Source: Gordonibacter urolithinfaciens (GTDB lineage Bacteria; Actinomycetota; Coriobacteriia; Coriobacteriales; Eggerthellaceae). Taken from it: a stretch of 64,000 nucleotides of DNA. The position numbers and the translations under genes were made by a program. Each line of letters opens with the position of its first letter. Positions within the stretch are counted from its first letter, which is position 1. The notes under the pieces are model-generated. The model worked only from the letters and a program-made list of their open reading frames with translations. It was not told the origin of the DNA and made no database searches. Positions 17,427-25,618 of the stretch are shown in pieces. The stretch is from contig NZ_LT900217.1 of assembly GCF_900199375.1 (NCBI RefSeq), forward strand, positions 2,666,001 through 2,730,000, written 5' to 3'.

Positions 17427-19117
17427 GCGAGAACGAATCAGCAACCGTGGCGCCCGAGGCGCCCGCCCCGGCAGCCAAGCCCACGCGCCGCCGTTCCACG
17501 AGCGTGAACGCCGGAGCCGCCGCCGCGAAGGCGCCGGCCGCCAAGGCTGCGGAGCCGCAGGCCGAGGCCGCAGCCCCCGCACCGCGCGCGGCCAAGACGC
17601 CGCGCAAGTCCGTGAAGGCCGGCGGCCAGGCCACGTCCCAGCAGGGTTCCGGCACCGCCAAGCGCCCGGGTCAGAACTCCAGCGGCAACAAGGGCGGCCA
17701 AGGCCAGAACCAGGGCAACCGTCCGAAGCAGAACAACCAGCGCCAAAACGCTTCGGGGGGCAAGCAGGGCAACAATAACAACCGCCGCCAGCGCCGCCCG
17801 CACGACAACAACCGCGGCCCGCGCGAGGTGCAGCCCAGCGTGTCGCGCGACGATCTGGCGAAGCTCAAGGTGGCCGAGCTGCGCGAGAAGGCCGCCGAGC
17901 TGGGAGTGGACGCCACCGGCCTCAAGAAGGCCGAGCTCGTGGAGGCCGTGTTCGGAGCCAGCGTGAAGGCCGAGGGCTTCATCGAGGTGTCCGGCATCTT
18001 GGATATCCTGGCCGACGGCTACGGCTTCTTGCGCACGCAGGGCTACCTGCCCAGCGAGACGGACTGCTACGTGGGCCTCTCCACCATCCGCCGCAACGGC
18101 CTGCGCAAGGGCGATATGGTGTCCGGCCAGACGCGCCCGGCGCGCGAGAACGAGAAGTACGCCGCCATCCAGAAGGTCACGGCCATCAACGGAACGCCCA
18201 TCGAGGAGTGCGGCAACCGCGTGCGCTTCGGCGACCTCACGCCGGTCTACCCCGACGAGTGCTTCCATATGGAGCACGGCAAGAACACCGTCACAGCTCG
18301 CGTCATCGACCTCGTGAGCCCCATCGGCAAGGGCCAGCGCGGCCTGATCGTCAGCCCGCCGAAGGCCGGCAAGACCACGGTGCTGAAGAACATCGCGGCC
18401 GCCATCACCGCGAACAACCCTGACGTGCACCTCATGTGCCTGCTCGTGGACGAGCGCCCCGAGGAAGTCACCGACATGGAACGCTCCATCAAGGGCGAGG
18501 TCGTGTCCTCCACGTTCGATATGCCCACAGAGAACCATATCGCCGTGTCCGAGCTGGTCATCGAGCGCGCCAAGCGCCTCGTGGAGTGCGGCAAGGACGT
18601 CGTCGTTCTGCTGGACTCGCTCACGCGCCTCGCGCGCGCCTACAACCTGGCGCAGCCGGCATCGGGCCGCATCCTCTCCGGCGGCGTGGATTCCACGGCG
18701 CTCTATCCGCCCAAGCGCTTCCTGGGCGCCGCCCGCAACATCGAGGGGGGCGGCAGCCTCACCATCCTGGCCTCGGCGCTCATCGACACCGGCTCCAAGA
18801 TGGACGAGGTCATCTTCGAGGAGTTCAAGGGCACGGGCAACATGGAGCTCAAGCTCGACCGCAACCTGGCCGACCGCCGCATCTTCCCGGCCATCGACCC
18901 TGTCGCCTCGGGCACCCGCAAGGAGGAGCTGCTGCTCGACCCGCAGGAGGCGCCGCTCATCTGGGCCGTGCGCCGCATCCTGTCGAACACGAACAGCACC
19001 GAGCGCGCCATGGACATGCTCATCAAGTCGCTCAAGCAGACCGAGACCAACCAGGAGTTCCTGCTGCGCACGGCCAAGAAGGCCCAGCACACCAAGGGCG
19101 ACGCCATCGAGATATAG
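17423..19117 (+). CDS. rho: Transcription termination factor Rho with long disordered N-terminal extension
   Basis: A 564-residue Rho, the hexameric RNA helicase that ends transcription. The usual core starts near residue 140: the Rho_N SAP-like helix pair (DLAKLKVAELREKAAELG), the RNA-binding cold-shock domain (ILADGYGFLRTQGYLP), and the RecA-type ATPase with P-loop PPKAGKTT, VLLDSLTRLARAYN and the secondary-channel Q/R loops. The first ~140 residues are low-complexity: alanine/proline-rich to ~75, then rich in G, N, Q and R, ending in NNNNRRQRRPHDNNRGPR. Actinobacterial and some gut-bacterial Rho proteins carry such inserts. The ATG overlaps the fsa stop. Confidence 0.95.
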   Translation: MSENESATVAPEAPAPAAKPTRRRSTSVNAGAAAAKAPAAKAAEPQAEAAAPAPRAAKTPRKSVKAGGQATSQQGSGTAKRPGQNSSGNKGGQGQNQGNRPKQNNQRQNASGGKQGNNNNRRQRRPHDNNRGPREVQPSVSRDDLAKLKVAELREKAAELGVDATGLKKAELVEAVFGASVKAEGFIEVSGILDILADGYGFLRTQGYLPSETDCYVGLSTIRRNGLRKGDMVSGQTRPARENEKYAAIQKVTAINGTPIEECGNRVRFGDLTPVYPDECFHMEHGKNTVTARVIDLVSPIGKGQRGLIVSPPKAGKTTVLKNIAAAITANNPDVHLMCLLVDERPEEVTDMERSIKGEVVSSTFDMPTENHIAVSELVIERAKRLVECGKDVVVLLDSLTRLARAYNLAQPASGRILSGGVDSTALYPPKRFLGAARNIEGGGSLTILASALIDTGSKMDEVIFEEFKGTGNMELKLDRNLADRRIFPAIDPVASGTRKEELLLDPQEAPLIWAVRRILSNTNSTERAMDMLIKSLKQTETNQEFLLRTAKKAQHTKGDAIEI

Positions 19118-19132
19118 CAACGGAGGACCACT

Positions 19133-20203
19133 ATGCCCCAGGACAACAACTGGCAGCAGCAGGTGTGGCAGCAGCCCGCCGCCCCACAGGGCGCCCCGGC
19201 TCCCCGGCCGCAAGGCTTCCCGCCGTACTACCAGCCCGAGCCGCCGAAGAAGAGCCGCGGCTGGATCGTAGCGCTCGTGGCGGTGCTGTGCGTGTTCGGC
19301 GTCATAGCGCTGGGAATGTGGTCGTGCACGTCGGCCGTGTCCTCGTCGTTCGGCACGCTGGGCGCGCTGGGGTCCACGGCGGCCACGTCGGACGTGGACT
19401 ACCTGACCTCGGACGCGGTGGGCGTCATCGACATCGACGGCACCATCCAGTACGATGGCACGACGTGCAGTCCCGAGGGCTTGAAGGCGCAGCTCGACGT
19501 GGCCGCGGAGAACAAGCACATCAAGGCCGTGGTCCTGCGCGTGAACTCCGGCGGTGGCACGGCGACGGCCGGCGAGGAGATGGCCGCCTACGTGCGCGAG
19601 TTCTCCGAGGATTCCGGCAAGCCCGTCGTGGTTTCGAGCGCGTCCATGAACGCGAGCGCCGCCTACGAGATCTCGAGCCAGGCCGACTACATCTACACGG
19701 CCAAGACCACGGCCATCGGCGCCATCGGCACGGCGCTGCAGGTCACGGACTTGTCGGGCCTGCTCGACAAGCTGGGCATCTCCATCGAGAACGTCACGTC
19801 GTCCGACTCCAAGGACTCCAGCTACGGCACGCGCCCGCTGACCGAGGAGGAGCGCGCCTACTACCAGAACATGGTGAACCAAATCAACGAGACGTTCATC
19901 CAGACGGTCGCCGAGGGCCGCGACATGACGGTCGAGGAGGTGCGCGCGCTGGCCACCGGCCTCACGTTCACCGGTATGGAGGCCGTGGAGAACGGCTTGG
20001 CCGACGAGATAGGCACGCGCGAGGACGCCGTGGCCAAGGCAGCCGAGCTGGCCGGCTCGTCCACGGCCAAGACCGTGATGCTCGACAATCCGAGCTCGAG
20101 CCTGTCCGAACTGCTGAACCTGATGTCGGAGAGCCGCCTTTCGGCCGACGACCTGACCCAGGTCTTGAAGGAGCTGGAAAACGATGGCAGCCTTGCCCGA
20201 TAA
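19133..20203 (+). CDS. sppA: Signal peptide peptidase SppA, S49 family
   Basis: A 356-residue membrane-anchored serine peptidase that degrades remnant signal peptides. Residues 1-40 are a proline/glutamine-rich cytoplasmic tail, residues ~43-63 a single transmembrane helix, and the rest the extracytoplasmic S49 domain. The Ser/Lys dyad is probably Ser175 (SMNASAAY) and Lys227 (SSDSKDSS), with the substrate-binding RVNSGGGT near 136. It is the short SppA type of Gram-positives. GGAGGACC precedes the ATG. The metRS-like gene starts 20 bases before its end. Confidence 0.92.
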   Translation: MPQDNNWQQQVWQQPAAPQGAPAPRPQGFPPYYQPEPPKKSRGWIVALVAVLCVFGVIALGMWSCTSAVSSSFGTLGALGSTAATSDVDYLTSDAVGVIDIDGTIQYDGTTCSPEGLKAQLDVAAENKHIKAVVLRVNSGGGTATAGEEMAAYVREFSEDSGKPVVVSSASMNASAAYEISSQADYIYTAKTTAIGAIGTALQVTDLSGLLDKLGISIENVTSSDSKDSSYGTRPLTEEERAYYQNMVNQINETFIQTVAEGRDMTVEEVRALATGLTFTGMEAVENGLADEIGTREDAVAKAAELAGSSTAKTVMLDNPSSSLSELLNLMSESRLSADDLTQVLKELENDGSLAR

Positions 20204-22238
20204 CGCACCAACTTTGAGCGCCGCTCCCGCCGAGGAGCGCGTCGTGTGGCCGAAGCGCGCCGTGGTCACGGCGGGCATGCCCTATGGCAACAAGCCGCTG
20301 CACTTCGGGCATATCGCCGGCGTGTTCGTGCCCGCTGACGCCTTCGCGCGCTTCCTGCGCGACCGCATAGGGCCCGAGAACGTGCGCTTCATCAGCGGCA
20401 CGGACTGCTTCGGCTCGCCCATCAACGAGGGCTACCGGAAGCTGGTGGAGGCCGGCGAGTTCGACGGCACCATCGAGGAGTACGTGCAGAGAAACCACGA
20501 CGCCCAGAAGGCCACGCTCGACGCCTACGGCATCAGCCTGTCCATCTACGAGGGGTCCGGCATGGGCCACTCGGGCGACGTTCACCAGCTCATCAGCGAG
20601 AAGTTCATCGAGAAGCTGCACGAGAACGGGCACTTGCACAAGCGTGTCACGCTGCAGTTCTACGACGCCGAGGCGCACACGTTCCTGAACGGCCGCCAGG
20701 TGACGGGCCGCTGCCCCGTGCAGGGTTGCAAGTCGGAGCACGCCTACGCCGACGAGTGCGACCTGGGGCACAGCTACGCGCCCGAGGACCTCATCGCGCC
20801 GAAGTCGTCCCTCACCGGCACCGTCCCCGAGATGCGCCCGGTGGAGAACTGGTACTTCGACCTGCCCGCCTTCGGCGACTTCCTGCGCGAGCGGGTGGCC
20901 GCGATGGAGGCCGACCCGAACATCCGCGCCATCGTGCCCCAGGCTGTAAAGGAGTTCCTGGCGCCGCCGGTCGTCTACATCAAGAACGACGCGCGCGAGG
21001 CCTACGAGGCCGTGGCCGCCGAGCTTCCTGCCCACGAGCTGCGAGAGCCCGAGCGCGGCAAGCAGAGCTTCGAGATAGAGTTCAAGGACATCGACGCCCG
21101 CGACGCGGCGCGCGATGCGCTGGGGCGGGCGGGCATCCGCTTCCGCACCGGCAAGGCGCTCGTGCCGTTCCGCATCACGGGCAACATCGAATGGGGCGTG
21201 AAAGCCCCGGTCATCGACGGGCTTGAGGGGCTCACCGTGTGGTGCTGGCCCGAGAGCCTGTGGGCGCCGATGTCGTTCACCATGGCAGTGAACGACCAGA
21301 TGGGCCTGCCGCGCGGCAGCTGGCGCGACTGGTGGTGCTCGGACGATGCCGAGGTCTACCAGTTCATCGGCCAGGACAACCTGTACTTCTACGGCGTGGC
21401 CCAGCCTGCGCTCATCGAGGCCATCCGTCCGGGCGACCTCATCATGCCGGGCGTGGCCGAGCATCCGCTGCACCAGACGCGGCTCGTGGCGAACCACCAC
21501 ATCCTGTTCGGCGACAAGAAGGCGTCGTCGTCGGGGTCGGTGAAGCCTCCCACGGCCGATGAGCTTCTGGACTTCTACACGGTGGAGCAGCTGCGCGCGC
21601 ACTTCCTGGCACTCGGGCTCGATCAGAAGTCGGTGGGCTTCAAGCCCAAGCCGTTCCTGGCCACCGAGGAGGAGCTTGCCGACCCGCGCGTGGCAGACCC
21701 GGTGCTCAAGGAGGGCGCGCTGCTCACGAACGTGTTCAACCGCCTGGCCCGCAGCTGCTTTTACGAGGCGCAGAAGAACTTCGAGGGCTACCTGCCGCTC
21801 GGCCGCCCCACGGACGCCGCGCTCGCGCGCGCGAACGAGACGCTTGCGGCCTACGACCGCCTCATGCTGAAGGTGGAGCTGCACTCCGTCATGTCGCTGA
21901 TGGACGACTTCATCCGGTTCGCGAACAAGCACTGGTCGGACGGCATCAGGGCCGCCGAGCTGGAGGGAGACGACGAGGCGCGCCGCCAGGTGCTCGTGGA
22001 CTCGTTCTACCTGCTGCGCGTGGCCACGCTGCTCATGCACCCCATCGTGCCCGCGGGCACCGAGAAGATCTGCGACTACCTGAGCTTCGAGTTCGACGAC
22101 TTCTTCAGCTGGAACTACGACCTGGAGGACATGGGCGAGCTGTGCAGCGCCGGCGAGATCGACGAGGGCCGCCACCGCATCCGCGAGCTGCCGCCCCGCT
22201 TCGACTTCTTCGAGAAGCATCCGTCCCAATACAAGTAA
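20184..22238 (+). CDS. Divergent methionyl-tRNA-synthetase-like class I tRNA ligase
   Basis: A 684-residue class I aminoacyl-tRNA synthetase closest by eye to MetRS, which charges tRNA(Met). The HIGH motif is HFGH at residues 40-43 after GMPYGNKPL. The zinc-knuckle region is [20 protein letters not shown] (three Cys, His). An anticodon-binding helical domain follows residue ~465. Odd points: the KMSKS loop reads KASSS (446-450), without the second lysine, and the usual VWLDAPIGY segment reads [14 protein letters not shown]. It may be the only MetRS of the lineage or a paralogue; the window cannot tell. It overlaps sppA by 20 bases. Confidence 0.78.
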   Translation: MAALPDNAPTLSAAPAEERVVWPKRAVVTAGMPYGNKPLHFGHIAGVFVPADAFARFLRDRIGPENVRFISGTDCFGSPINEGYRKLVEAGEFDGTIEEYVQRNHDAQKATLDAYGISLSIYEGSGMGHSGDVHQLISEKFIEKLHENGHLHKRVTLQFYDAEAHTFLNGRQVTGRCPVQGCKSEHAYADECDLGHSYAPEDLIAPKSSLTGTVPEMRPVENWYFDLPAFGDFLRERVAAMEADPNIRAIVPQAVKEFLAPPVVYIKNDAREAYEAVAAELPAHELREPERGKQSFEIEFKDIDARDAARDALGRAGIRFRTGKALVPFRITGNIEWGVKAPVIDGLEGLTVWCWPESLWAPMSFTMAVNDQMGLPRGSWRDWWCSDDAEVYQFIGQDNLYFYGVAQPALIEAIRPGDLIMPGVAEHPLHQTRLVANHHILFGDKKASSSGSVKPPTADELLDFYTVEQLRAHFLALGLDQKSVGFKPKPFLATEEELADPRVADPVLKEGALLTNVFNRLARSCFYEAQKNFEGYLPLGRPTDAALARANETLAAYDRLMLKVELHSVMSLMDDFIRFANKHWSDGIRAAELEGDDEARRQVLVDSFYLLRVATLLMHPIVPAGTEKICDYLSFEFDDFFSWNYDLEDMGELCSAGEIDEGRHRIRELPPRFDFFEKHPSQYK

Positions 22239-22241
22239 CCC

Positions 22242-22267
22242 GAAGGCGCCGCTCATGCGGCGCCTTC
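22242..22267 (+). terminator. Hairpin after metRS, no T-run
   Basis: GAAGGCGCCGC and GCGGCGCCTTC form a perfect 11-bp stem around TCAT, three bases after the metRS stop and ending 18 bases before rnhA. There is no following T-run, so it may stabilise the metRS 3' end or weaken read-through rather than terminate fully. Confidence 0.5.
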
Positions 22268-22285
22268 CATCGCGAAAGGGCATTC

Positions 22286-22762
22286 ATGCAGGTAGAGATC
22301 TTCACCGACGGCTCGGCGCGGGGCAATCCGGGACCGGGAGGGTACGGCGCGGTGATGCGCTTCGTGGACAGCTCCGGCAAGGTGCACGAGAAGGAGCTCT
22401 CGCAGGGATTCGAGCACACCACGAACAACCGCATGGAGCTCATGGCCGTGATAGCAGGTCTCGAGGCGCTGAAGCGCCCGTGCGCCGTCACGTTGTATTC
22501 CGACTCGCAGTACGTGGTGAACGCGTTCAACCAGCATTGGGTGGACGGATGGCTCAAGCGGGGTTGGAAGAACTCGCAGAAGCAGCCCGTGAAGAACGAC
22601 GATCTGTGGAAACGCCTGCTGGCCGCCAAGAAGCCCCATCGGGTGGAGTTCGTATGGGTGAAGGGCCATGCCGGCCATCCCGAGAACGAGCGCTGCGACG
22701 AGCTGGCCACCGCTGCCGCCGACGGGGAAGGGCGCATCGCTGACGAGGGGTTCGCCGGGTAG
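22286..22762 (+). CDS. rnhA: Ribonuclease HI
   Basis: A 158-residue RNase H type 1 that removes RNA from RNA-DNA hybrids in the cytoplasm. The four metal-binding acids are visible: Asp8 in [11 protein letters not shown], Glu in NNRMELMAV, Asp in [12 protein letters not shown] and Asp in ENERCDELA. The WVKGHAGH segment before the last acid is intact. Length matches the classic 150-160. The ATG is preceded by CGCGAAAGGG. It follows metRS after 47 bases containing a hairpin. Confidence 0.95.
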   Translation: MQVEIFTDGSARGNPGPGGYGAVMRFVDSSGKVHEKELSQGFEHTTNNRMELMAVIAGLEALKRPCAVTLYSDSQYVVNAFNQHWVDGWLKRGWKNSQKQPVKNDDLWKRLLAAKKPHRVEFVWVKGHAGHPENERCDELATAAADGEGRIADEGFAG

Positions 22763-22826
22763 GGGCCCTGTTCGTTCATAGGCGCGCGCCTCGACCTATC
22801 CCGTACCCGCTTGCGCTGTGATGTTC

Positions 22827-22840
22827 CTGTATCGATACAG
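22827..22840. promoter_or_regulatory. 14-bp palindrome, possible operator upstream of the NlpC gene
   Basis: CTGTATCGATACAG is a perfect palindrome, eight bases ahead of the proposed -35 box of the wall-hydrolase gene and about 80 bases before its ATG. No regulator gene is adjacent. Confidence 0.4.
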
Positions 22841-22847
22841 TTGTGTC

Positions 22848-22878
22848 TTGGGAACGGAGGGGCAGGGTCTGTTAGACT
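22848..22878 (+). promoter_or_regulatory. Possible promoter of the NlpC/P60 gene
   Basis: TTGGGA (22848-22853) and TTAGACT (22872-22878) with 18-19 bp between them. The match is modest, but it sits 45 bases ahead of the start codon in the expected place. Confidence 0.35.
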
Positions 22879-22922
22879 ATTGCTCAACGTATCAGAGCTA
22901 ACGAAGCAGGTGGAGGCCCCAC

Positions 22923-24029
22923 ATGCAGCATAGTGCAACGAAGGCGCGCGCCAAGGGCGCGCTGGCCGGATTCGTCGCGGCATCGCTCGCCGCATCCCTC
23001 ATGATCCCCTCGCTCGCCTTCGCCGAGCCGACGTCTGCCGAGAAACAGGCCGAGGCCCAGTCCGCCCTCGCCTCGCTGAACGCGATGCAGGAGAAGCTGG
23101 AGCAGACGGCTATCGCCTACGACGAGGCGGTGGCAGCCCAGGAAGAAGCCGAGGCCAACCGCAACGAAGCGCAGGCGCGCATCGACGAGGCCACCGGCCA
23201 GATAGCCGACTTGCAGGATCACCTGGGGACCCGTGCCCGCAGCATGTACCGCACCGGCAACAGCACCCTGCTCGACCTGCTGTTCGGCTCCACCACGTTC
23301 GCGGCGTTCGCCACGAACTGGGATCTGCTCAATACCCTGAATCAGAACGACGCCGACCTCGTGCAGCAGACGAAGGACCTGCGTGCCGAGGTGCAGGAGC
23401 AGGAGGCCGTGCTCGCCGAGCAGGAGCGCATCGCCAAGGAGAAGGCCGACGAGGCGAAGCGCAGCAAAGACGAGACGGCGGGAACCATAGCCTCCATGCA
23501 GGCCACCTACGACAGCCTGAGCGCCGAGGCCGCCGCCCTGCTCGAGCAGGAGCGCGCCGCCCAGCAGGCCGCCGAGGCCGCCAAGGCCCAAGATGTGGTG
23601 GACGCCTCGATCCAGCAGGCGACGGGCGGCAACACGGGCAACACGGGCGGCAATCCGGGCTACACGCCCTCGCCGTCGCCTGGGCCCTCCTATGACGAGG
23701 CTATCGCCGATACCGTGGTCGGACGCGCGTACAGCCAGATCGGGAAGGCGTACGGATACGGCGACCCGAGCTACGGCGCAGGTCCGAACGAGTACGACTG
23801 CTCCGGTTTCGTGTCGTTCTGCCTGTCGGGCAGCTACTCGCGCATGGGCAGCACCTCGACGTTCATGGGATGGCCCACCGTAAGCGACCCCCAGCCGGGC
23901 GACGTGTGCGTCAATTCGGGCCACTGCGGCATCTATATCGGCAACAACCAGATGATCCACGCGGCCACCTACGGCGTGGGCGTTGTCGTCGGCCCCGTGC
24001 AGGCGGGCATGAAGATCGTCCGTCCGTAA
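22923..24029 (+). CDS. Secreted coiled-coil NlpC/P60 peptidoglycan endopeptidase
   Basis: A 368-residue exported wall hydrolase of the RipA/CwlO type. A signal peptide covers residues 1-36 (ending LAFAE). Residues ~37-235 are a long charged coiled coil rich in A, E, Q and K. A Gly/Asn/Pro linker (about 237-260) leads to a C-terminal NlpC/P60 domain, whose catalytic cysteine is in NEYDCSGFVSF, the histidine in NSGHCGIYIG, with NNQMIHAAT last. Such proteins cleave D-Glu to diamino-acid bonds in peptide stems, and the coiled coil usually tethers or inhibits the catalytic part. GGTGGAGG precedes the ATG. A strong terminator follows. Confidence 0.92.
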   Translation: MQHSATKARAKGALAGFVAASLAASLMIPSLAFAEPTSAEKQAEAQSALASLNAMQEKLEQTAIAYDEAVAAQEEAEANRNEAQARIDEATGQIADLQDHLGTRARSMYRTGNSTLLDLLFGSTTFAAFATNWDLLNTLNQNDADLVQQTKDLRAEVQEQEAVLAEQERIAKEKADEAKRSKDETAGTIASMQATYDSLSAEAAALLEQERAAQQAAEAAKAQDVVDASIQQATGGNTGNTGGNPGYTPSPSPGPSYDEAIADTVVGRAYSQIGKAYGYGDPSYGAGPNEYDCSGFVSFCLSGSYSRMGSTSTFMGWPTVSDPQPGDVCVNSGHCGIYIGNNQMIHAATYGVGVVVGPVQAGMKIVRP

Positions 24030-24042
24030 CGCTATCTGAATA

Positions 24043-24092
24043 CAAACGCAAGGAGGGGCGGCCGTTCAGTTGGCCGCCCCTCCTTGCGTTTG
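24043..24092. terminator. Strong bidirectional terminator between NlpC gene and engB
   Basis: A perfect 21-bp stem (24043-24063 with 24072-24092) around an eight-base loop. The arms begin CAAACGCAAGG, giving A-rich and T-rich flanks on both strands (TTGCGTTTG), so it should stop transcripts from both convergent genes. Confidence 0.85.
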
Positions 24093-24132
24093 CGATCGGC
24101 GCGAGCGAACGTGCGCCGATCGATGGCCGCGC

Positions 24133-24714
24133 CTACGCCACCGCATCCCTGATGATCTTCCGCAGCTCCTCGATGCCGTCGCCCTTCGCGGACGACGTCA
24201 CCACCATAGAGGCGTCGTCGCCCAGCGCGAGCTGGCGCTTGAGGGCGGCCTTCTGCTTCATCTGCTGCTGGCGGGACAGCTTGTCGGCCTTCGTGAGCGC
24301 CACGACGAAGGGGAGGTCGGCCTCGCGCAGGAAGCGGATCATGTTCTCGTCCAGCTCGGACGCCTCGTGACGGATGTCAACGAGGGCCACCACGAGCGCG
24401 AAGGAGCGGTCTTGGTTGAAGTAGCCCTCGATGAGCTCCGACCAGCGCGCCTTCTCGGACTTCGACACCTTGGCGTAGCCGTATCCCGGCAGGTCCACGA
24501 ACGTCACGCCGTCGCCGTCGAAGAAGTTGATGGTGGCCGTCTTGCCGGGCGTCTGCGACACCTTCGCCAGGCCCTTGCGGTTGAACAGCTTGTTCAGCAA
24601 CGACGACTTGCCCACGTTGGACCGCCCCGAGAACGCGACCTCGGGAGCCGTCGAAGGCGTAAGCTGCGCCGACGTGCCGAACGACCGCTCGAATCGCACG
24701 TTGTTGAAGTTCAT
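24133..24714 (-). CDS. engB: Ribosome biogenesis GTPase EngB/YsxC
   Basis: A 193-residue TrmE-Era-EngA-like GTPase needed for 50S subunit assembly. All G motifs are present: GRSNVGKSS (G1), SQTPGKT (G2), DLPGYG (G3), TKAD (G4) and SSAKGDG (G5). The ATG complement at 24712-24714 was chosen because GGAAGGAGCGCAGC precedes it and the family starts with a short strand before RSFG; a longer frame upstream adds 63 low-complexity residues. It is convergent with the NlpC gene and divergent from the DUF454-cydDC unit. Confidence 0.94.
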   Translation of the reverse strand: MNFNNVRFERSFGTSAQLTPSTAPEVAFSGRSNVGKSSLLNKLFNRKGLAKVSQTPGKTATINFFDGDGVTFVDLPGYGYAKVSKSEKARWSELIEGYFNQDRSFALVVALVDIRHEASELDENMIRFLREADLPFVVALTKADKLSRQQQMKQKAALKRQLALGDDASMVVTSSAKGDGIEELRKIIRDAVA

Positions 24715-24916
24715 GCTGCGCTCCTTCCCATCGGATGCGAGCGTCGGCGGGAAGCGGCTCGCCCGTCCATGGTAGCGCAGCGTTGACGGGGAAACCGCGG
24801 GAACCGCGTCCCTGCCCGGTATTTCCATGCGTCCGCTGCGACCGCTCGACGGGTGGTGTCGAATGGGGGGGCGTTTGGGAAGGGGGCTGTGGCTTTCACT
24901 CAATAATTACCCATGG

Positions 24917-24945
24917 TTTACTTTTTATCGCGACTTCGCTATCAT
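24917..24945 (+). promoter_or_regulatory. Promoter of the DUF454-cydDC unit
   Basis: TTTACT (24917-24922), 17-bp spacer, TATCAT (24940-24945), in an AT-rich patch. A dyad immediately downstream (24958-24975) covers the expected start of transcription. Confidence 0.55.
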
Positions 24946-24957
24946 GCAAGTGAAATA

Positions 24958-24975
24958 AGTTAGCTATAGCAAACT
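24958..24975. promoter_or_regulatory. 18-bp dyad at the transcription start, possible operator
   Basis: AGTTAGCTATAGCAAACT matches its reverse complement at 16 of 18 positions around GCTATAGC. It sits 12 bases past the -10 box, where a repressor would block initiation. Confidence 0.4.
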
Positions 24976-25052
24976 ATGAACGGAGCCAAGGAGATGGAAA
25001 ACCAGATGCAGGAAGCCGAAGGGAGCAGCGAGCACGCAGCGGCCGGAGGGCC

Positions 25053-25613
25053 GTGCACTACGCTTGGGCGGCGGCCGGGTTCGCCGCATTTGGGCTCGGC
25101 GCCCTCGGTGCTGTGATGCCTGTTTTACCGACGACGCCCTTTTTGCTGGTGGCCGCCTTCTGCTTTGCCCGCAGCTCCGAGCGCCTCAACGCCTGGTTTC
25201 GCTCCACGAAACTGTACCGCACGGTGCTTGAGGGCTACGTGGCCAAGCGCTCGATGACCGTGAAGGCCAAGGTCACGCTGCTTATACCCACCACGATCAT
25301 GCTTTCCCTGTCGTTCGCGCTCATGGGCTCTATACCGGTCGGCCGCGTGGTGGTCGCCGTTATCTGGGTGGCCCACGTGGTGTACTTCGGCTTCGTGGTG
25401 AAGACCGAGCGCGTGGGTGCGGCTCATGGCAACGGCGCAGGTGCGGGTGAGGGTGCTGTGCTGGTTGCTGCCGTCGAGGCTGCGGGTGTCGCGAGCGCTG
25501 CCGGCGCTGGCAGCGCCGTTGCGGAGCCCGTCCGCAAGTCCGCAACTGCAAGCGAGGCCCTGCGCCACGCGCCGGTTGCAGCGCGCCTGCGCGCCGATGG
25601 GGAAGGGGCCTAA
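25053..25613 (+). CDS. DUF454 (YbaN-like) membrane protein
   Basis: A 186-residue membrane protein. The DUF454 signature LGALGAVMPVLPTTPFLLVAAFCFARSSERLNAWF is split over residues 15-50 and followed by two more hydrophobic helices (about 70-112). After residue ~120 comes an alanine/glycine-rich cytoplasmic tail not typical of the family. The start is uncertain. GTG at 25053 has GGAGG close by (four bases), but a better leader with ATGs at 24976, 24994 and 25006 lies one frame away and would read MENQMQEAEGSSEHAAAGG before running out of frame. A single-base shift near 25040-25055 would join the two. Function unknown; it is five bases from cydDC. Confidence 0.75.
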   Translation: MHYAWAAAGFAAFGLGALGAVMPVLPTTPFLLVAAFCFARSSERLNAWFRSTKLYRTVLEGYVAKRSMTVKAKVTLLIPTTIMLSLSFALMGSIPVGRVVVAVIWVAHVVYFGFVVKTERVGAAHGNGAGAGEGAVLVAAVEAAGVASAAGAGSAVAEPVRKSATASEALRHAPVAARLRADGEGA

Positions 25614-25618
25614 CCGCC

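Noticed and set aside
17438-20278. Minus-strand open frame of about 950 codons across rho and sppA
   Set aside because: Antisense shadow of two clear genes.
22242-22267. Full intrinsic terminator after the metRS-like gene
   Set aside because: The stem is perfect, but there is no T-run, so only a weak role can be claimed.
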